A DNA stretch of 64,000 nucleotides from Chloroflexota bacterium (GCA_029561345.1 JAKQJC010000050.1:1-64000), one strand, 5' to 3'. Shown: positions 8,862 through 18,254, numbered from the stretch's first letter. The notes: generated by a model not told the origin, from the letters alone. Translations and numbers: made by a program.

Positions 8862-11245
8862 CCCGTTGGGCGAAAGTCTACCGCGATTTGTGGAACAACC
8901 GCTCGCGAACCATCCTCATCATCCTCTCCATTGCCGCGGGCGTCTTCTCCATTGGCCTCATCGGCATGGCCCAGCAGGCCCTGACCGAATCGCTCAACGC
9001 CCAATATGCCGCCTTGCGCCCCGCCGATGCTACCCTTCTCACCGAGCCCGCCCTGACGGATGATTTTGTGGAGAGCATCCGCCATATGCGCGGGGTGGCC
9101 GAAGCAGAAGGCCGCCGTTCTCTGGCCCTGCGCATCTCGCTCGACGGCAAGGGTGAAACCTGGCGCGATTTGACCATCTATGCCCTCGATGATTACAACG
9201 ACCAGCGCCTGTTTCTCATTCGCCAGCAGGACGGCGTCTGGCCGCCTGAAAAAGGCCAAATACTGCTCGAACGCGCCTCCCTGCCCTATCTCGGCGTGCA
9301 GCCTGGTGAACAGATTCTGGTCAAAACCCCTGACGGCCGCAAATTCAACCTCACCATCACCGGGCGCGCCCATGACCTGTACCGCATTCCGCCGTTTCTG
9401 GAAGGCTGGGTCTATGGTTATGTCAGCATGGATACCATCCGCTGGATGGGCGAACCTGAAGGTTTCAATGAACTCTATGTCAACGCAGCCGATCCTGCCC
9501 AGGTCATTGCCGTGACGGATAAGGTCGCCGACCGTGTCGAAGGCCAGGGGCTGCCCGTCTATCAGAAAACCCTGCCCACCCACGGAGAACACCCCCTCAA
9601 CTATATCATCGCCACTGTGTTGATTTTGCTGGGGTTGGTGGCTGTGCTTTCCATGCTGCTGAGCGCCCTGCTGGTAGTCAACGTCATCTCGGCCCTCATT
9701 GCCCAGCAAGAGCGTCAGATCGGCATCATGAAAGCCATCGGCGCGCGTTCCTGGCAGATCATCGGCATGTATTACGGCATGATCCTGGTGCTTGGCCTGC
9801 TGGCCTGCCTCATTGCCATCCCTCTCAGCGTGGTTGGCGCAAACGCCCTGGCCGCCTTCTGCGCCGATATGATCAATTTTGATCCGCCCCAGGTGGCCTT
9901 CACCCTTCAGGCCCTGCTCTTCCAGCTTGGGGTTGGCCTGCTGGTTCCCCTCATCGCTGCCACCCCTGCCATTCTGGGCGGCACCCGGGTTTCTCCGGCA
10001 AAGGTGCTCAGCGAATACGGCATCAGCCAGGTGTGGGGCGGCGCCGGTTGGATGGATGCCATCCTGCGCCGTTTCCCCCGCCTCACCCGCGATCTGCTGC
10101 TGGCCATGCGCAACCCCTTCCGCAAACGCGGGCGGCTGATCCTCTCGCTCATCACCCTGACCTTTGCCGGCGCTGTCTTCATGTCCATCGTCAACCTGCA
10201 AAGCGCCCTCAATATCGCCCTCAACCAGATGTTTGAATTCTGGCGTTATGACGCCTGGTTGATTGTGGATGGCTATGTTCCCTCGGAACGCCTGGTCAAC
10301 GAAGCCCGCTCCGTTCCCGGCGTGGAGCAGGCCGAAGCCTGGGATTTCACCCTGGGGCGTTACGTCCGCCCCGATAACACCGAGAGCGGAAACCTGTATC
10401 TGCTGGCCCCCCCTGCCGGCACGCCTTTGCTCAATCCGCCCATTATTGCGGGACGCAACCTCCAGCCCGGCGATACCAATGCCATTCTCATCAGCCCTAA
10501 CCTGATGGCAGTGGAGCCCACTCTGCGCCTGGGCGGCCCGATGAAGTTGAAAATCGAAGGACGCGAGGAAACCTACACCATCGTGGGCCTGGTGAACATG
10601 ATCGGTAACTCCTCCATCGGTTATATCACCATCATGGATTACTCCGGCTACGCCCGCCACATGCGCGAGCCCAACCGCGCCAATGCCATCATCCTGACCT
10701 TCAAGCCAGGCGCCAGTATGGATGAACAGCGCGCCATCGCCAGCGCCGTGGAACAGCGTTTCGACCGCGCTGATATCGACGTAGTCTCCAACTTCCTGAT
10801 CAGCGAAGAGCGCAAGGAAATTGATGCCGCCTTTGCCATTCTGGTTGCCCTGCTGATGGTCATGACCCTCATCCTTGCCGTGGTCGGCAGCCTGGGCTTG
10901 ATGGGCACCATGAGCCTGAACGTCATCGAGCGCGTCCGCGAAATTGGCGTCATGCGCGCCTACGGCGCCTCCAGCGGGGCCATCTCTCGCATCGTCATCA
11001 TTGAAGGATTGATGATCGGGATGTTGAGCTGGGTCATGGCCATCGTGCTATCCCTGCCGCTCAGCGAGTTGCTCGCCCGCGCCATTGGCGAAGCCTTCAT
11101 GGATTATCCCATGGCCGGCACCACCTCCATCGCCGCCATTCTGGCCTGGGCCGTCCTGGTCATCGTCATCTCGATCATTTCCAGTCTGGTTCCGGCGCTC
11201 AACGCTGCCCGCCTGACCGTTACAGAAGTTCTGGCTTACGAATAA
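8858..11245 (+). CDS. ABC transporter permease, duplicated FtsX/MacB domains
   Basis: The 795-residue permease has two FtsX units in one chain. The first has a membrane helix at about 15-40, an extracytoplasmic MacB-like domain (about 45-235) and three helices (about 245-380). The second repeats this order (about 425-790) and ends with the typical [14 protein letters not shown] motif. Such fused permeases act as a complete membrane unit with a dimer of the ATPase encoded just upstream. The class usually exports or extracts lipids, peptides or drugs by mechanical movement instead of through a pore. The substrate is not evident. Confidence 0.9.
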   Translation: MTRWAKVYRDLWNNRSRTILIILSIAAGVFSIGLIGMAQQALTESLNAQYAALRPADATLLTEPALTDDFVESIRHMRGVAEAEGRRSLALRISLDGKGETWRDLTIYALDDYNDQRLFLIRQQDGVWPPEKGQILLERASLPYLGVQPGEQILVKTPDGRKFNLTITGRAHDLYRIPPFLEGWVYGYVSMDTIRWMGEPEGFNELYVNAADPAQVIAVTDKVADRVEGQGLPVYQKTLPTHGEHPLNYIIATVLILLGLVAVLSMLLSALLVVNVISALIAQQERQIGIMKAIGARSWQIIGMYYGMILVLGLLACLIAIPLSVVGANALAAFCADMINFDPPQVAFTLQALLFQLGVGLLVPLIAATPAILGGTRVSPAKVLSEYGISQVWGGAGWMDAILRRFPRLTRDLLLAMRNPFRKRGRLILSLITLTFAGAVFMSIVNLQSALNIALNQMFEFWRYDAWLIVDGYVPSERLVNEARSVPGVEQAEAWDFTLGRYVRPDNTESGNLYLLAPPAGTPLLNPPIIAGRNLQPGDTNAILISPNLMAVEPTLRLGGPMKLKIEGREETYTIVGLVNMIGNSSIGYITIMDYSGYARHMREPNRANAIILTFKPGASMDEQRAIASAVEQRFDRADIDVVSNFLISEERKEIDAAFAILVALLMVMTLILAVVGSLGLMGTMSLNVIERVREIGVMRAYGASSGAISRIVIIEGLMIGMLSWVMAIVLSLPLSELLARAIGEAFMDYPMAGTTSIAAILAWAVLVIVISIISSLVPALNAARLTVTEVLAYE

Positions 11246-11326
11246 CCAGAAAACCAACCACATCCACCCTCTGGCAGCTCGGTCTTGCCAGGTTGATACC
11301 CTCAAAACAAAGAAATGGAGCCTTTC

Positions 11327-12493
11327 ATGAAAAAACTTGTTCTCACCCTTCTTGTCATCTCTGCCCTGCTGACGGCCTGCGGCGGGCCAGCCACGCCCAC
11401 CCCGACCGCCCAGCCAACGGTTGAAACGAACGTTCTTCCGAATGTTGTCACCGCTGAAGGCAAACTCCTGCCGGATCCCCGGATGGACCTGGCCTTCGTG
11501 CAATCGGGCCTGGTTGCCGAAGTGCTGGTCAAACCCGGAGAAAAAGTGGCTGCCGGCGACCTGCTGGCCCGCCTGACCGGAATCGAAACCGTCCAGGCTG
11601 AATGGAGCGCCGCTGAACTGGACCGCACCCTCACCCAACAATCCATTGATAAACTGAAACGCAGCGCCCTGCTCAACGCTACCCAGACCCAAAAAGCCCG
11701 TCTCGATGCCCAGACAGCTTATGATAATGAAGTCAAAGGCTGGCGCATCGTGGATGATGACACCGCCACCGATCTGGACCTGGCCATTGATGATTACGTG
11801 GAAGCCGAAAAGGATGTGCGCGACGCCCGCGAAAAACTGGACGGCCTGCTGGATAAGGATGAAACCGACCGCGAACGCGTGGACGCCCAGGATGATCTGG
11901 ATCGCGAAGAATCGCTGCGCAGCGACGCCTATGCTGACCTGCAAAAAGAAGCCATTGAAAACGATCAGCCGTTGACCAGCCAGCAGATGCGCATGTTGAC
12001 TGTGATTGCCGCGCTTGAAATGACCCGTGCCGATGTGGACCGCCTGGAAAACAACCTCGATCCCGAAACCCTGGCCGCCCTCGAAGCCCGCCTGGCCGCG
12101 GCTGAAGCCCATGCGGCGGCTGCCAAAGCCTCGCTGGCTTTCTACGAACTGCGCGCTCCCTTCAGCGGGACCCTCCTGCGCTTTGACCTGAAAACCGGCG
12201 AGCCGGTAATGGCGGGTGTGCCGGTGGCTTATGTGGCCGGCGATAACCGCTGGGTGGTTGAAACTACCGACCTGGCCGAGATTGATATTGCCCGCGTGGC
12301 CCTGGGGGATAACGTGTCCATCAAACTGGATGCCTTCAGCGGCGAAACCTTTACCGGCAAGGTCAGCGCCATCGATCCGGTTGGACGGGAATACCTGGGC
12401 GATATGACCTATAAAGTGACCATCACCCTCGATGCGCCGGATGAACGCTTCTACTGGAACATGACCGCCACCATCAACATCGAAGTCAAATAA
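11327..12493 (+). CDS. HlyD/RND-type periplasmic adaptor, predicted lipoprotein
   Basis: Start is the ATG at 11327, with GGAG seven bases upstream. The N-terminus is a lipoprotein signal with lipobox Leu-Thr-Ala-Cys (Cys18), then a short Thr/Pro linker. The rest is an HlyD-family fold: a split biotinyl-lipoyl-like domain (about 45-85 and 255-290), a long charged coiled-coil hairpin between them (about 90-250), and a beta-barrel domain (about 300-388). It lies 81 bases after the permease gene in the same direction, so it is probably the adaptor of the MacB-like exporter. A lipid anchor is expected where the adaptor sits on the outer face of a single membrane. Confidence 0.85.
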   Translation: MKKLVLTLLVISALLTACGGPATPTPTAQPTVETNVLPNVVTAEGKLLPDPRMDLAFVQSGLVAEVLVKPGEKVAAGDLLARLTGIETVQAEWSAAELDRTLTQQSIDKLKRSALLNATQTQKARLDAQTAYDNEVKGWRIVDDDTATDLDLAIDDYVEAEKDVRDAREKLDGLLDKDETDRERVDAQDDLDREESLRSDAYADLQKEAIENDQPLTSQQMRMLTVIAALEMTRADVDRLENNLDPETLAALEARLAAAEAHAAAAKASLAFYELRAPFSGTLLRFDLKTGEPVMAGVPVAYVAGDNRWVVETTDLAEIDIARVALGDNVSIKLDAFSGETFTGKVSAIDPVGREYLGDMTYKVTITLDAPDERFYWNMTATINIEVK

Positions 12494-12516
12494 ACCTGCC
12501 TTCTTCCCTTCCCTTT

Positions 12517-12550
12517 GAGGCTGCCGCCCGCCCCGGCAGCCTCTTTTTTA
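12517..12550 (+). terminator. Rho-independent terminator of the exporter operon
   Basis: A perfect 9-base-pair stem (GAGGCTGCC with GGCAGCCTC, loop of 9) is followed by six T residues, 24 bases after the stop of the adaptor gene. Confidence 0.9.
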
Positions 12551-12790
12551 ATCATGCGCTTACGGCCCGCCCGTTAAAGGATATCTACTGTCTTATCATA
12601 AAAAACGAAAGGGTTACTGCTTCGACAATGTCACATTTCTATCCTTCTTGAATTTTCGATGCTTTCAATCAGCACAGTAATCGCATGGGGCGTTTTTGCC
12701 CCCAAAGCTGGGCAAAAACGCCCTCCATTAACGGTCTCCCCCGCCCACGGACAGCTGAAACAGCCAAAGAAAGCAGATTTGGATCTTTTC

Positions 12791-12833
12791 TTTTTCTCCC
12801 TTTGCGTCCTTAGCGCGCTTGGCGGTTCATGAA
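12791..12833 (+). repeat. Dispersed intergenic repeat, copy 2
   Basis: The core CCCTTTGCGTCCTTAGCGCG followed by CTTGGCGGTTCATGA aligns with the copy at 7831-7870. Both copies lie in gene-free sequence downstream of a plus-strand gene and are in the same orientation. Confidence 0.6.
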
Positions 12834-12889
12834 AGATCCGGCTGAGCAGTTGTACAAGAGGAAACCTTTGTGCCGAATGCATTACCAAA

Positions 12890-12924
12890 TAAAAAGAACC
12901 GGACTGGTTCATGAACCAGCCCGG
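12890..12924 (-). terminator. Rho-independent terminator of korB
   Basis: On the minus strand an 11-13 base-pair stem formed by two arms around CTGGTTCATGAACCAG is followed by TTCTTTTTAT. It begins 24 bases after the korB stop. Confidence 0.8.
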
Positions 12925-12947
12925 CCCTCAAAGGTTCGGCTAAAAAA

Positions 12948-13991
12948 CTAAATCATCGATGCGTTGATCGCATCCAGCGACTGGCGCGAGGGGCGCAGTT
13001 GGCTTTCCTTCATACGGTTCAACGGTTCATCCGGCAGATTGTAATTATCGTACATTGTCGGCTGGTCGGGATCAATATAAATCAGGCCCGTCACCAGTTC
13101 ATTGCTGCGGTGGGCGTCTTCCAGCATGTGGATGGCTTCCCAGCGGTTGGTGGGATCATATTCCTTTTCCAGCTTCTTCAAAATCAGGCTAGAGCCGTCA
13201 AACAGGGTCACTTCGCGGCTGGTGCCTTCTTCGAAATCTTCCACTGTGATCTCATCGCGGGGCGGCACATAGGAAATATCATGCAGCGGCACCTCATGTT
13301 CCTTGCCGAAGGTGTAGGAATGCAGGGCGCCTTCCTGGTTGTTGAAGGTCACGCACGGGCTGATGATATCAATCACAGCAATGCCCTTGTGGCTGAAGGC
13401 CGCCTTGATCAGTTCCTTGACCTGCTTGGGATCTCCTGCAAAGGAGCGGGCCACAAATGAAGCGCCCGAAACCAGGGCTTCCATGGCAATATCTATTGGC
13501 AGGTATGGGTTGGTGCCCTGTTTCTTCAGGCTCAGGCCCTTGTCTGCTGTGGCTGAGAACTGTCCCTTGGTCAGGCCGTACACGCCGTTATTTTCCACAA
13601 TATACACCATCGGCAGATTGCGGCGCACAGTGTGCTTGAACTGTCCGAAGCCGATGCTGGCGGTGTCGCCATCGCCGCTCACGCCAATGGCTTCCAGGGT
13701 GTGGTCGCCGAACATGGCGCCCAGCGCCAGGGAGGGCATGCGGCCGTGAAGACCGTTGAAGCCGAAGGAGCGGCTGAGGAAATAAGTCGGGCTCTTGCTG
13801 GAGCAGCCAATGCCGCTGAACTTGACCACTTTCTCAGGCACCAGGTTCAATTCGTAGCAGGCGGCGATGATCTGGTTGGCAATGGCATTGTGGCCGCAGC
13901 CCAGGCACAGTGTGCTCGGCGCGCCGCGGTAATCATTTTTGGACAGGCCGGCCGAGTTGACCGTCATCTGATTTCCAGTTTGTTCGCTCAT
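12948..13991 (-). CDS. korB: 2-oxoacid:ferredoxin oxidoreductase, beta subunit
   Basis: The 347-residue protein is the thiamine-diphosphate-binding subunit of a 2-oxoacid (probably 2-oxoglutarate) ferredoxin oxidoreductase, which decarboxylates the oxoacid to an acyl-CoA and reduces ferredoxin. It has Cys-Leu-Gly-Cys-Gly-His (about 29-34), and Gly-Asp-Gly-Asp (about 105) with Asn-Asn-Gly-Val-Tyr-Gly-Leu-Thr-Lys-Gly further on, forming the TPP site. It starts 2 bases after the korA stop, so the two subunits are cotranslated. KorB versus PorB cannot be separated with certainty by eye, but the size and the paired gamma-alpha fusion fit the Kor type. Confidence 0.88.
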   Translation of the reverse strand: MSEQTGNQMTVNSAGLSKNDYRGAPSTLCLGCGHNAIANQIIAACYELNLVPEKVVKFSGIGCSSKSPTYFLSRSFGFNGLHGRMPSLALGAMFGDHTLEAIGVSGDGDTASIGFGQFKHTVRRNLPMVYIVENNGVYGLTKGQFSATADKGLSLKKQGTNPYLPIDIAMEALVSGASFVARSFAGDPKQVKELIKAAFSHKGIAVIDIISPCVTFNNQEGALHSYTFGKEHEVPLHDISYVPPRDEITVEDFEEGTSREVTLFDGSSLILKKLEKEYDPTNRWEAIHMLEDAHRSNELVTGLIYIDPDQPTMYDNYNLPDEPLNRMKESQLRPSRQSLDAINASMI

Positions 13992-13993
13992 GG

Positions 13994-15808
13994 TTACTTC
14001 TCCTCCCGGGCGGTAATTTCATCTTTGATCCAGCGCGCCGAAAGCGGCAGGCCGTCCATATGGGCCACAGAGATCAGGCGGGTGGCATAGGCCGGGTGTT
14101 CAAGGGACAAAAGCTGCTGAAGCTGACCATCCCGGTTCAATTCCACCACATAGCAGCGTTCGTGGGCAGCGATAAAATCGTTCACTTCCTGGGTGAACGG
14201 GATGGCGCGCACACGCATGGTGTCCACCTTCAGGCCGGCTTCTGCCATCAGGTCGCGCGCTTCCAGCACGGCTGAATCAGCCGAGCCCATGGTAATGACG
14301 CCGATCTTCGCGCCGTCAAGGGTCTGGATTTCGGGTTTGGGCAGATAAGCCTTGGCGGTTTCAAATTTCTTCTTGATGCGGCCCAAAACGCGTTCCCATA
14401 CCACCTGGTCTTCGTTATAGCGGGCAAATTCATCGTGACCGGTGCCGCGGGCAAAATAGGCACTCTTGGGGTGCTGGTTACCCATCACGGTGCGGTAGGG
14501 AATGCCGTCGCCGTCCAGGTCCAGGTAGCGGCCCCATTCATTGGAGCGTTTTTCCAGCTCTTCTTCCCACAGCACTTTGCCGCGGTCCATTGGCCGGTCA
14601 GGATATTCAAATTTTTTGGTCACCCAGTTGTTCATGCCAAAATCGAGGTCGCTCATCACAATCACCGGAGTTTGAATGCGTTCGGCAATATCAAAGGCCT
14701 TCCAGCCCATTTCAAAGCACTCGTTGACCGAGCCGGGGATGAGGATGATGAACTGGGTATCGCCGTGGCTCAGGAAATAGGTTTCGGTCAGGTCGCCCTG
14801 GGCCGTGCGAGTGGGCAGGCCCGTGCTGGGGCCCACGCGCTGCACATCCCAGACCACCACCGGAACTTCGGTGTAATAGGCCAGGCCCAGGTACTCCGCC
14901 ATCAGGCTGAGGCCCGGGCCAGAGGTGGCCGTCATGGCGCGCAGGCCGGCCCAGCCAGCTCCAATGGTCATGCCAATGGCCGCCAATTCATCTTCCGCCT
15001 GCACCATGATGCAGGTGTCTTTGCCGGTGACCGGATCCTTGCGCAGCTGCGGGATAAATTCATTCAAAGCTTCGGGCAGGCTGGTGGCTGGCGTGATCGG
15101 ATACCAGCCGCTGAACTGCACGCCGCCGTAAATGGCCCCCAGGGCACCTGCAGTGTTGCCGTCAGCCATGATGCAGTCCTTGTTGCCGTCCATCGGCTCC
15201 ACGCGGTAGGCGTCTTTCTTCGTCAGGTTGGCTGCTGCCCAATCATAGGCTGCCTTGATCACCGCAAAATTGGAGTCAACGGCTTTCTTCTTGCCTTTGA
15301 ACTGGAAATTGACCGTTTCATAAACCAGGTCCAGGCTCATGCCCAAAACCTGAGCCATCACCCCCACATAGACCATGTTGGCAATGTAATCGCGCATGTT
15401 CGAAGCCACTTCGGCTTCGCGGGCCAGCTTCTTAACCGGCATGGGGTAGGCCACAATATCGCTGCGCTCAATCGGCGTCTTGATGTCATCGGCATAGAAC
15501 AGCACGCCGCCCGGCACCAGGTAGGTGATATCTTTGGCAAAGGTGGTGGGGTTGAGGGCAACCACAATATCATCTTTTTCAACCCGCCCCATATACCCCT
15601 TTTTGCTCAGGCGAATGGTGTACCAGGTGGGCAGGCCCTGGATGTTGGAGGGAAAGATGTTTTTGCCTGAAACCGGAATACCCATGCGGAAAAAGCAGCG
15701 GAACAAAAGGTTGTTGGCAGTGGCGCTGCCTGAACCGTTGACCGTGCAGAAGGTGATGCAAAAGTCGTTCACCTTGCTGGCTGTTTGGAGTTGATTTTCT
15801 TCAGTCAT
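13994..15808 (-). CDS. korA: 2-oxoacid:ferredoxin oxidoreductase, fused gamma-alpha subunit
   Basis: The start is the ATG at 15808, preceded by CAGGAGA at good spacing; an in-frame ATG further upstream lies at the end of the regulator region and is unlikely. The 604 residues join a gamma domain (about 10-190, with a Gly-Ser-Gly-Ser-Ala near the N-terminus) to the alpha pyrimidine-binding and transketolase-C-like domains (about 200-600). The conserved stretch Ala-Thr-Ser-Gly-Pro-Gly-Leu-Ser-Leu-Met is typical. Such gamma-alpha fusions are usual for bacterial KorA. It lies between the GntR-type regulator (46 bases) and korB (2 bases), forming one operon. Confidence 0.88.
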   Translation of the reverse strand: MTEENQLQTASKVNDFCITFCTVNGSGSATANNLLFRCFFRMGIPVSGKNIFPSNIQGLPTWYTIRLSKKGYMGRVEKDDIVVALNPTTFAKDITYLVPGGVLFYADDIKTPIERSDIVAYPMPVKKLAREAEVASNMRDYIANMVYVGVMAQVLGMSLDLVYETVNFQFKGKKKAVDSNFAVIKAAYDWAAANLTKKDAYRVEPMDGNKDCIMADGNTAGALGAIYGGVQFSGWYPITPATSLPEALNEFIPQLRKDPVTGKDTCIMVQAEDELAAIGMTIGAGWAGLRAMTATSGPGLSLMAEYLGLAYYTEVPVVVWDVQRVGPSTGLPTRTAQGDLTETYFLSHGDTQFIILIPGSVNECFEMGWKAFDIAERIQTPVIVMSDLDFGMNNWVTKKFEYPDRPMDRGKVLWEEELEKRSNEWGRYLDLDGDGIPYRTVMGNQHPKSAYFARGTGHDEFARYNEDQVVWERVLGRIKKKFETAKAYLPKPEIQTLDGAKIGVITMGSADSAVLEARDLMAEAGLKVDTMRVRAIPFTQEVNDFIAAHERCYVVELNRDGQLQQLLSLEHPAYATRLISVAHMDGLPLSARWIKDEITAREEK

Positions 15809-15854
15809 ATATTCTCCTGAAAAATAAAGATGGTTTGCGGGTGTGCCGCAGCAA

Positions 15855-16544
15855 TTATTCAAACCGCTGATTGGCGCCGCCGCGTGCGCGCAGGTTGATG
15901 AGCTTGAGGTGTTCCATCATGGCCTGGTAGCCGGCGGCAAAATCGCCCTTGCACAGGGCATTCACCATGCGCTGGTGATAGTCCCAGACCCGTTCCAGAT
16001 AACCATAATCGTTATACAGGTTCAGGCCCACTTCTTCATACAATTCCCAATAGGATTCAAGAATGCCCAGCACAAAGGGGTTGTTCAGACGGCGGTAAAT
16101 GGTCAGATGCAGTTCGCGGTGTTCTTCGTGGGGAATCTGCACTGGCTGGCCGTGCAGCTTGGCCTTGGCCCGTTCCACCAGGGCCTTCAGGGTATCCAGG
16201 TCTTCCTGCTTCAGCAGAGCCACCGCCTGGTACCAGTAGGCCATCTCAATATGTCCGCGCAGGTCAGAAAATTCATAAAATAGCCCTGAATTCTGGCTGA
16301 GCGCAAATTTCACCGAGCGGGTCACCGCCGGTTTGAAGGAATAGGGCTGCGGGCGAATGCCCACGCGGGGACGCACTTCAATCAACCCCAGGGCGCGCGC
16401 CACTTCCATCTGCTCGCGCAGCGAAGCGATGCTGATGCCCAGTTCCTGGCTTAAAACGGCCAGGGTTGGGAAATCCCCGTTATTTTTATGACTGTTGAGG
16501 GCAAGGTATTGGAGAAATTCGGATAGCGGTTCTGGTGACATCAT
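15855..16544 (-). CDS. GntR-family regulator with FCD-type ligand domain
   Basis: The 229-residue protein has an N-terminal winged helix (about 5-65; Thr-Leu-Ala-Val-Leu-Ser-Gln-Glu-Leu-Gly-Ile recognition region) and a helical FCD domain (about 80-220) with metal- or acid-binding His residues in Glu-Glu-His-Arg-Glu-Leu-His and Asp-Tyr-His-Gln-Arg. FCD regulators usually bind organic acids. It is the first gene before korA and korB, and a perfect 19-base palindrome lies 6 bases before its start, so it probably regulates the operon in response to an oxoacid or related metabolite. The ATG pair at 16544/16541 leaves the exact start open. Confidence 0.82.
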   Translation of the reverse strand: MMSPEPLSEFLQYLALNSHKNNGDFPTLAVLSQELGISIASLREQMEVARALGLIEVRPRVGIRPQPYSFKPAVTRSVKFALSQNSGLFYEFSDLRGHIEMAYWYQAVALLKQEDLDTLKALVERAKAKLHGQPVQIPHEEHRELHLTIYRRLNNPFVLGILESYWELYEEVGLNLYNDYGYLERVWDYHQRMVNALCKGDFAAGYQAMMEHLKLINLRARGGANQRFE

Positions 16545-16549
16545 TTATT

Positions 16550-16568
16550 TGATTTATCAGATAAATCA
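16550..16568. promoter_or_regulatory. Candidate operator: 19-base perfect palindrome
   Basis: TGATTTATCAGATAAATCA is a 9+1+9 inverted repeat placed between the promoter and the start codon of the FCD regulator. A further half-site-like ATCTGATTAA lies next to it (16571-16580). The position fits autorepression. Confidence 0.65.
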
Positions 16569-16586
16569 TATTAATCAGATAGTCTC

Positions 16587-16615
16587 AGTATAGCACGCCG
16601 CCAGGGGAGAGTCAA
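16587..16615 (-). promoter_or_regulatory. Promoter of the regulator-korA-korB operon
   Basis: On the minus strand TTGACT and TATACT are separated by exactly 17 bases, a near-consensus sigma-70 promoter. The start point would be near 16580, so the palindrome at 16550-16568 lies in the first 30 transcribed bases. Confidence 0.75.
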
Positions 16616-16630
16616 GTGGACATATGTCAT

Positions 16631-16661
16631 AAAACGCCCCGCCTGTTTTTCAGGCGGGGCG
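16631..16661 (-). terminator. Rho-independent terminator of the dehydrogenase gene
   Basis: A perfect 11-base-pair stem (CGCCCCGCCTG with CAGGCGGGGCG, loop of 5 bases) is followed on the minus strand by TTTT. It lies 9 bases beyond the stop at 16671. Confidence 0.8.
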
Positions 16662-16670
16662 GGGTTCTTT

Positions 16671-17570
16671 TCAGGCTTCAGGGAGCTTCAGCTTTTCATT
16701 GCTCAGCAGTTCCAGCACCCCCAGCACGGCTGAATTATCCAGATTTTCCATGCCCATTTGCAGCATGGCATTATACAGCTGCGAATCCACGGCTGTGGAT
16801 GGCAGGCTGACGCCGTATTGACGCGCGGTTTCCATGATAATATTCAAATCTTTGGCCTGCATATGGGCTTTGAAGCCCGGCTGGCGGTTGCCCGCAAACA
16901 AACGCGGCGGCTTCACATCCAGCGTCCAGCATTGAGCTGCCCCGCCGCGAATGGCCTCCACCACCTTCACCGGATCGGCCCCGGCTTTCTGCGCAAACAC
17001 CAGCAGCTCGCCCATCGCCACCATCTGCGCCGCTACCATGATCTGGTTGGCCGCCTTGGCAATTTGCCCGCAGCCCGCCTCGCCAATATGTGTCACCGTT
17101 TTGCCCATGGCAGCAAACACCGGCCGCACGGTTTCCAGCGCCTCAGCCGGGCCGCCCACCATGATGGTCAGGGTGCCGTTGCGGGCACCGATATCGCCGC
17201 CGCTCACCGGCGCATCCAGGCTCATCACCCCTGCTTCGGCCAGCCGCGCAGCAATACTGCGCGCCGTGGCCGGTTTGATGGTGGAATTATCCACAAAAAT
17301 CAGGCCGGGATGGGCGCCTTCAATGATGCCCTTTTCACCCAGCGCCACTTTTTCCACGTCCGGTGAATCGGGCAGGTTGGTGAACACCACATCCACCTGG
17401 GCAGCCACCTCGGCCGGCGACCAGGCTGCCGCAGCGCCTTCCGCTGCCAGTTCATCCACGGCTGCCCGACTGCGGTTGTGCACCACCAACGGGAAGCCGG
17501 CTTTCATGATATTGCGGGCGATGGATTTGCCCATCAGCCCCAGGCCAATATAACCGATTTTCAGGGTCAT
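16671..17570 (-). CDS. 3-hydroxyisobutyrate dehydrogenase / 2-hydroxy-3-oxopropionate reductase family
   Basis: The start is the ATG at 17570, with GGAAAGGA upstream; a longer open frame running to 18137 overlaps a plus-strand gene and is not real. The 299-residue protein is a beta-hydroxyacid dehydrogenase: Gly-Leu-Gly-Leu-Met-Gly (9-14) binds NAD(P), Asp-Ala-Pro-Val-Ser-Gly-Gly is the substrate loop (about 120), and Lys in Gly-Gln-Ile-Ala-Lys-Ala-Ala-Asn-Gln is the catalytic lysine (about 169). Members reduce or oxidise short hydroxyacids such as tartronate semialdehyde or 3-hydroxyisobutyrate; the substrate here cannot be chosen. It is monocistronic and diverges from the DUF84 gene. Confidence 0.85.
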   Translation of the reverse strand: MTLKIGYIGLGLMGKSIARNIMKAGFPLVVHNRSRAAVDELAAEGAAAAWSPAEVAAQVDVVFTNLPDSPDVEKVALGEKGIIEGAHPGLIFVDNSTIKPATARSIAARLAEAGVMSLDAPVSGGDIGARNGTLTIMVGGPAEALETVRPVFAAMGKTVTHIGEAGCGQIAKAANQIMVAAQMVAMGELLVFAQKAGADPVKVVEAIRGGAAQCWTLDVKPPRLFAGNRQPGFKAHMQAKDLNIIMETARQYGVSLPSTAVDSQLYNAMLQMGMENLDNSAVLGVLELLSNEKLKLPEA

Positions 17571-17682
17571 CGTTGATTCCTTTCCTGGATGGTTGGCCGG
17601 CTGCTGAACCGCCGGCCGGAATAGCTGCAACTCTTCCATTCTGATTATATCCGAACTCGTTAAGTCATTCTTCCTGCCAATA

Positions 17683-17711
17683 TCGTCAAAAAGAACATCC
17701 TGCATTAAAAT
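17683..17711 (+). promoter_or_regulatory. Promoter giving a leaderless DUF84 mRNA
   Basis: TCGTCA and TAAAAT are separated by 17 bases. The -10 ends 6 bases before the ATG at 17718, so transcription would begin at or next to the start codon; no Shine-Dalgarno is present. Confidence 0.55.
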
Positions 17712-17717
17712 AAAGCT

Positions 17718-18251
17718 ATGAAAACCATCGTCCTTGCTTCCAATAATCCCGTCAAAAAACAGGCCGCCTTGCTGGGCTTTCAGGCCATGTACCCGGATGA
17801 TGAACTGGAAATTTTGCATGCCAATGTCCCTTCCGGCGTCAGCGATCAGCCCTCTTCCAGCGGCGAAACCCTCCAGGGAGCGGTTAACCGCGCTGCCAAT
17901 GCCCTTCAGGCCATTCCGGCCGCCGATTTTTGGATCGGCATTGAAGGCGGCATTGAAGACACCCCCGAAGGCATGGCTGCCTTTGCCTGGGTGGTGGTGA
18001 TGGCCGATGCGCTGCAGGGCAAAGCCCGCACCGGCACCTTTTTCCTGCCGCCGCCGGTGGCCCGCCTGGTCGAAGAAGGCAAGGAGCTTGGCGAGGCCGA
18101 TGATATCGTCTTTGGCCGCAGCAATTCCAAACAGCAAAACGGCGCCATCGGCATCCTCACCGGCGATGTCATTGACCGCGCTGAATTTTACCGCCAGGCC
18201 GTCATCATGGCGCTCATCCCTTTCAAAAACGCAGGCTTATACAGGTCATAA
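17718..18251 (+). CDS. Inosine/xanthosine triphosphatase, DUF84 (YjjX-like)
   Basis: The 177-residue protein begins Met-Lys-Thr-Ile-Val-Leu-Ala-Ser-Asn-Asn-Pro-Val-Lys, the nucleotide-binding start of the ITPase/Maf-like fold. It carries the DUF84 signature Trp-Ile-Gly-Ile-Glu-Gly-Gly-Ile (about 74) and a late Gly-Ala-Ile-Gly-Ile-Leu-Thr-Gly stretch. YjjX-type enzymes hydrolyse ITP and XTP and clean up the nucleotide pool. It starts without a ribosome binding site from what looks like a leaderless promoter. A DUF6909-like gene begins 3 bases after its stop, and a membrane protein follows, forming a three-gene operon. Confidence 0.82.
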   Translation: MKTIVLASNNPVKKQAALLGFQAMYPDDELEILHANVPSGVSDQPSSSGETLQGAVNRAANALQAIPAADFWIGIEGGIEDTPEGMAAFAWVVVMADALQGKARTGTFFLPPPVARLVEEGKELGEADDIVFGRSNSKQQNGAIGILTGDVIDRAEFYRQAVIMALIPFKNAGLYRS

Positions 18252-18254
18252 AAC

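Larger units (their letters stand above)
12494..12947. other. Intergenic region between convergent genes
   Basis: The 454 bases hold the exporter terminator, the terminator of korB, and one copy of the dispersed repeat (12791-12833). No gene is seen between them. Confidence 0.65.

Noticed and set aside
8798-10660. Long open frame on the minus strand (620 codons) over the ABC permease
   Set aside because: It lies opposite a permease with clear family motifs, has no recognisable domain and reflects high-GC codon bias in the antisense frame.
17571-18137. Upstream extension of the dehydrogenase frame
   Set aside because: It overlaps the DUF84 gene on the other strand, and the family start with a good ribosome binding site is at 17570.
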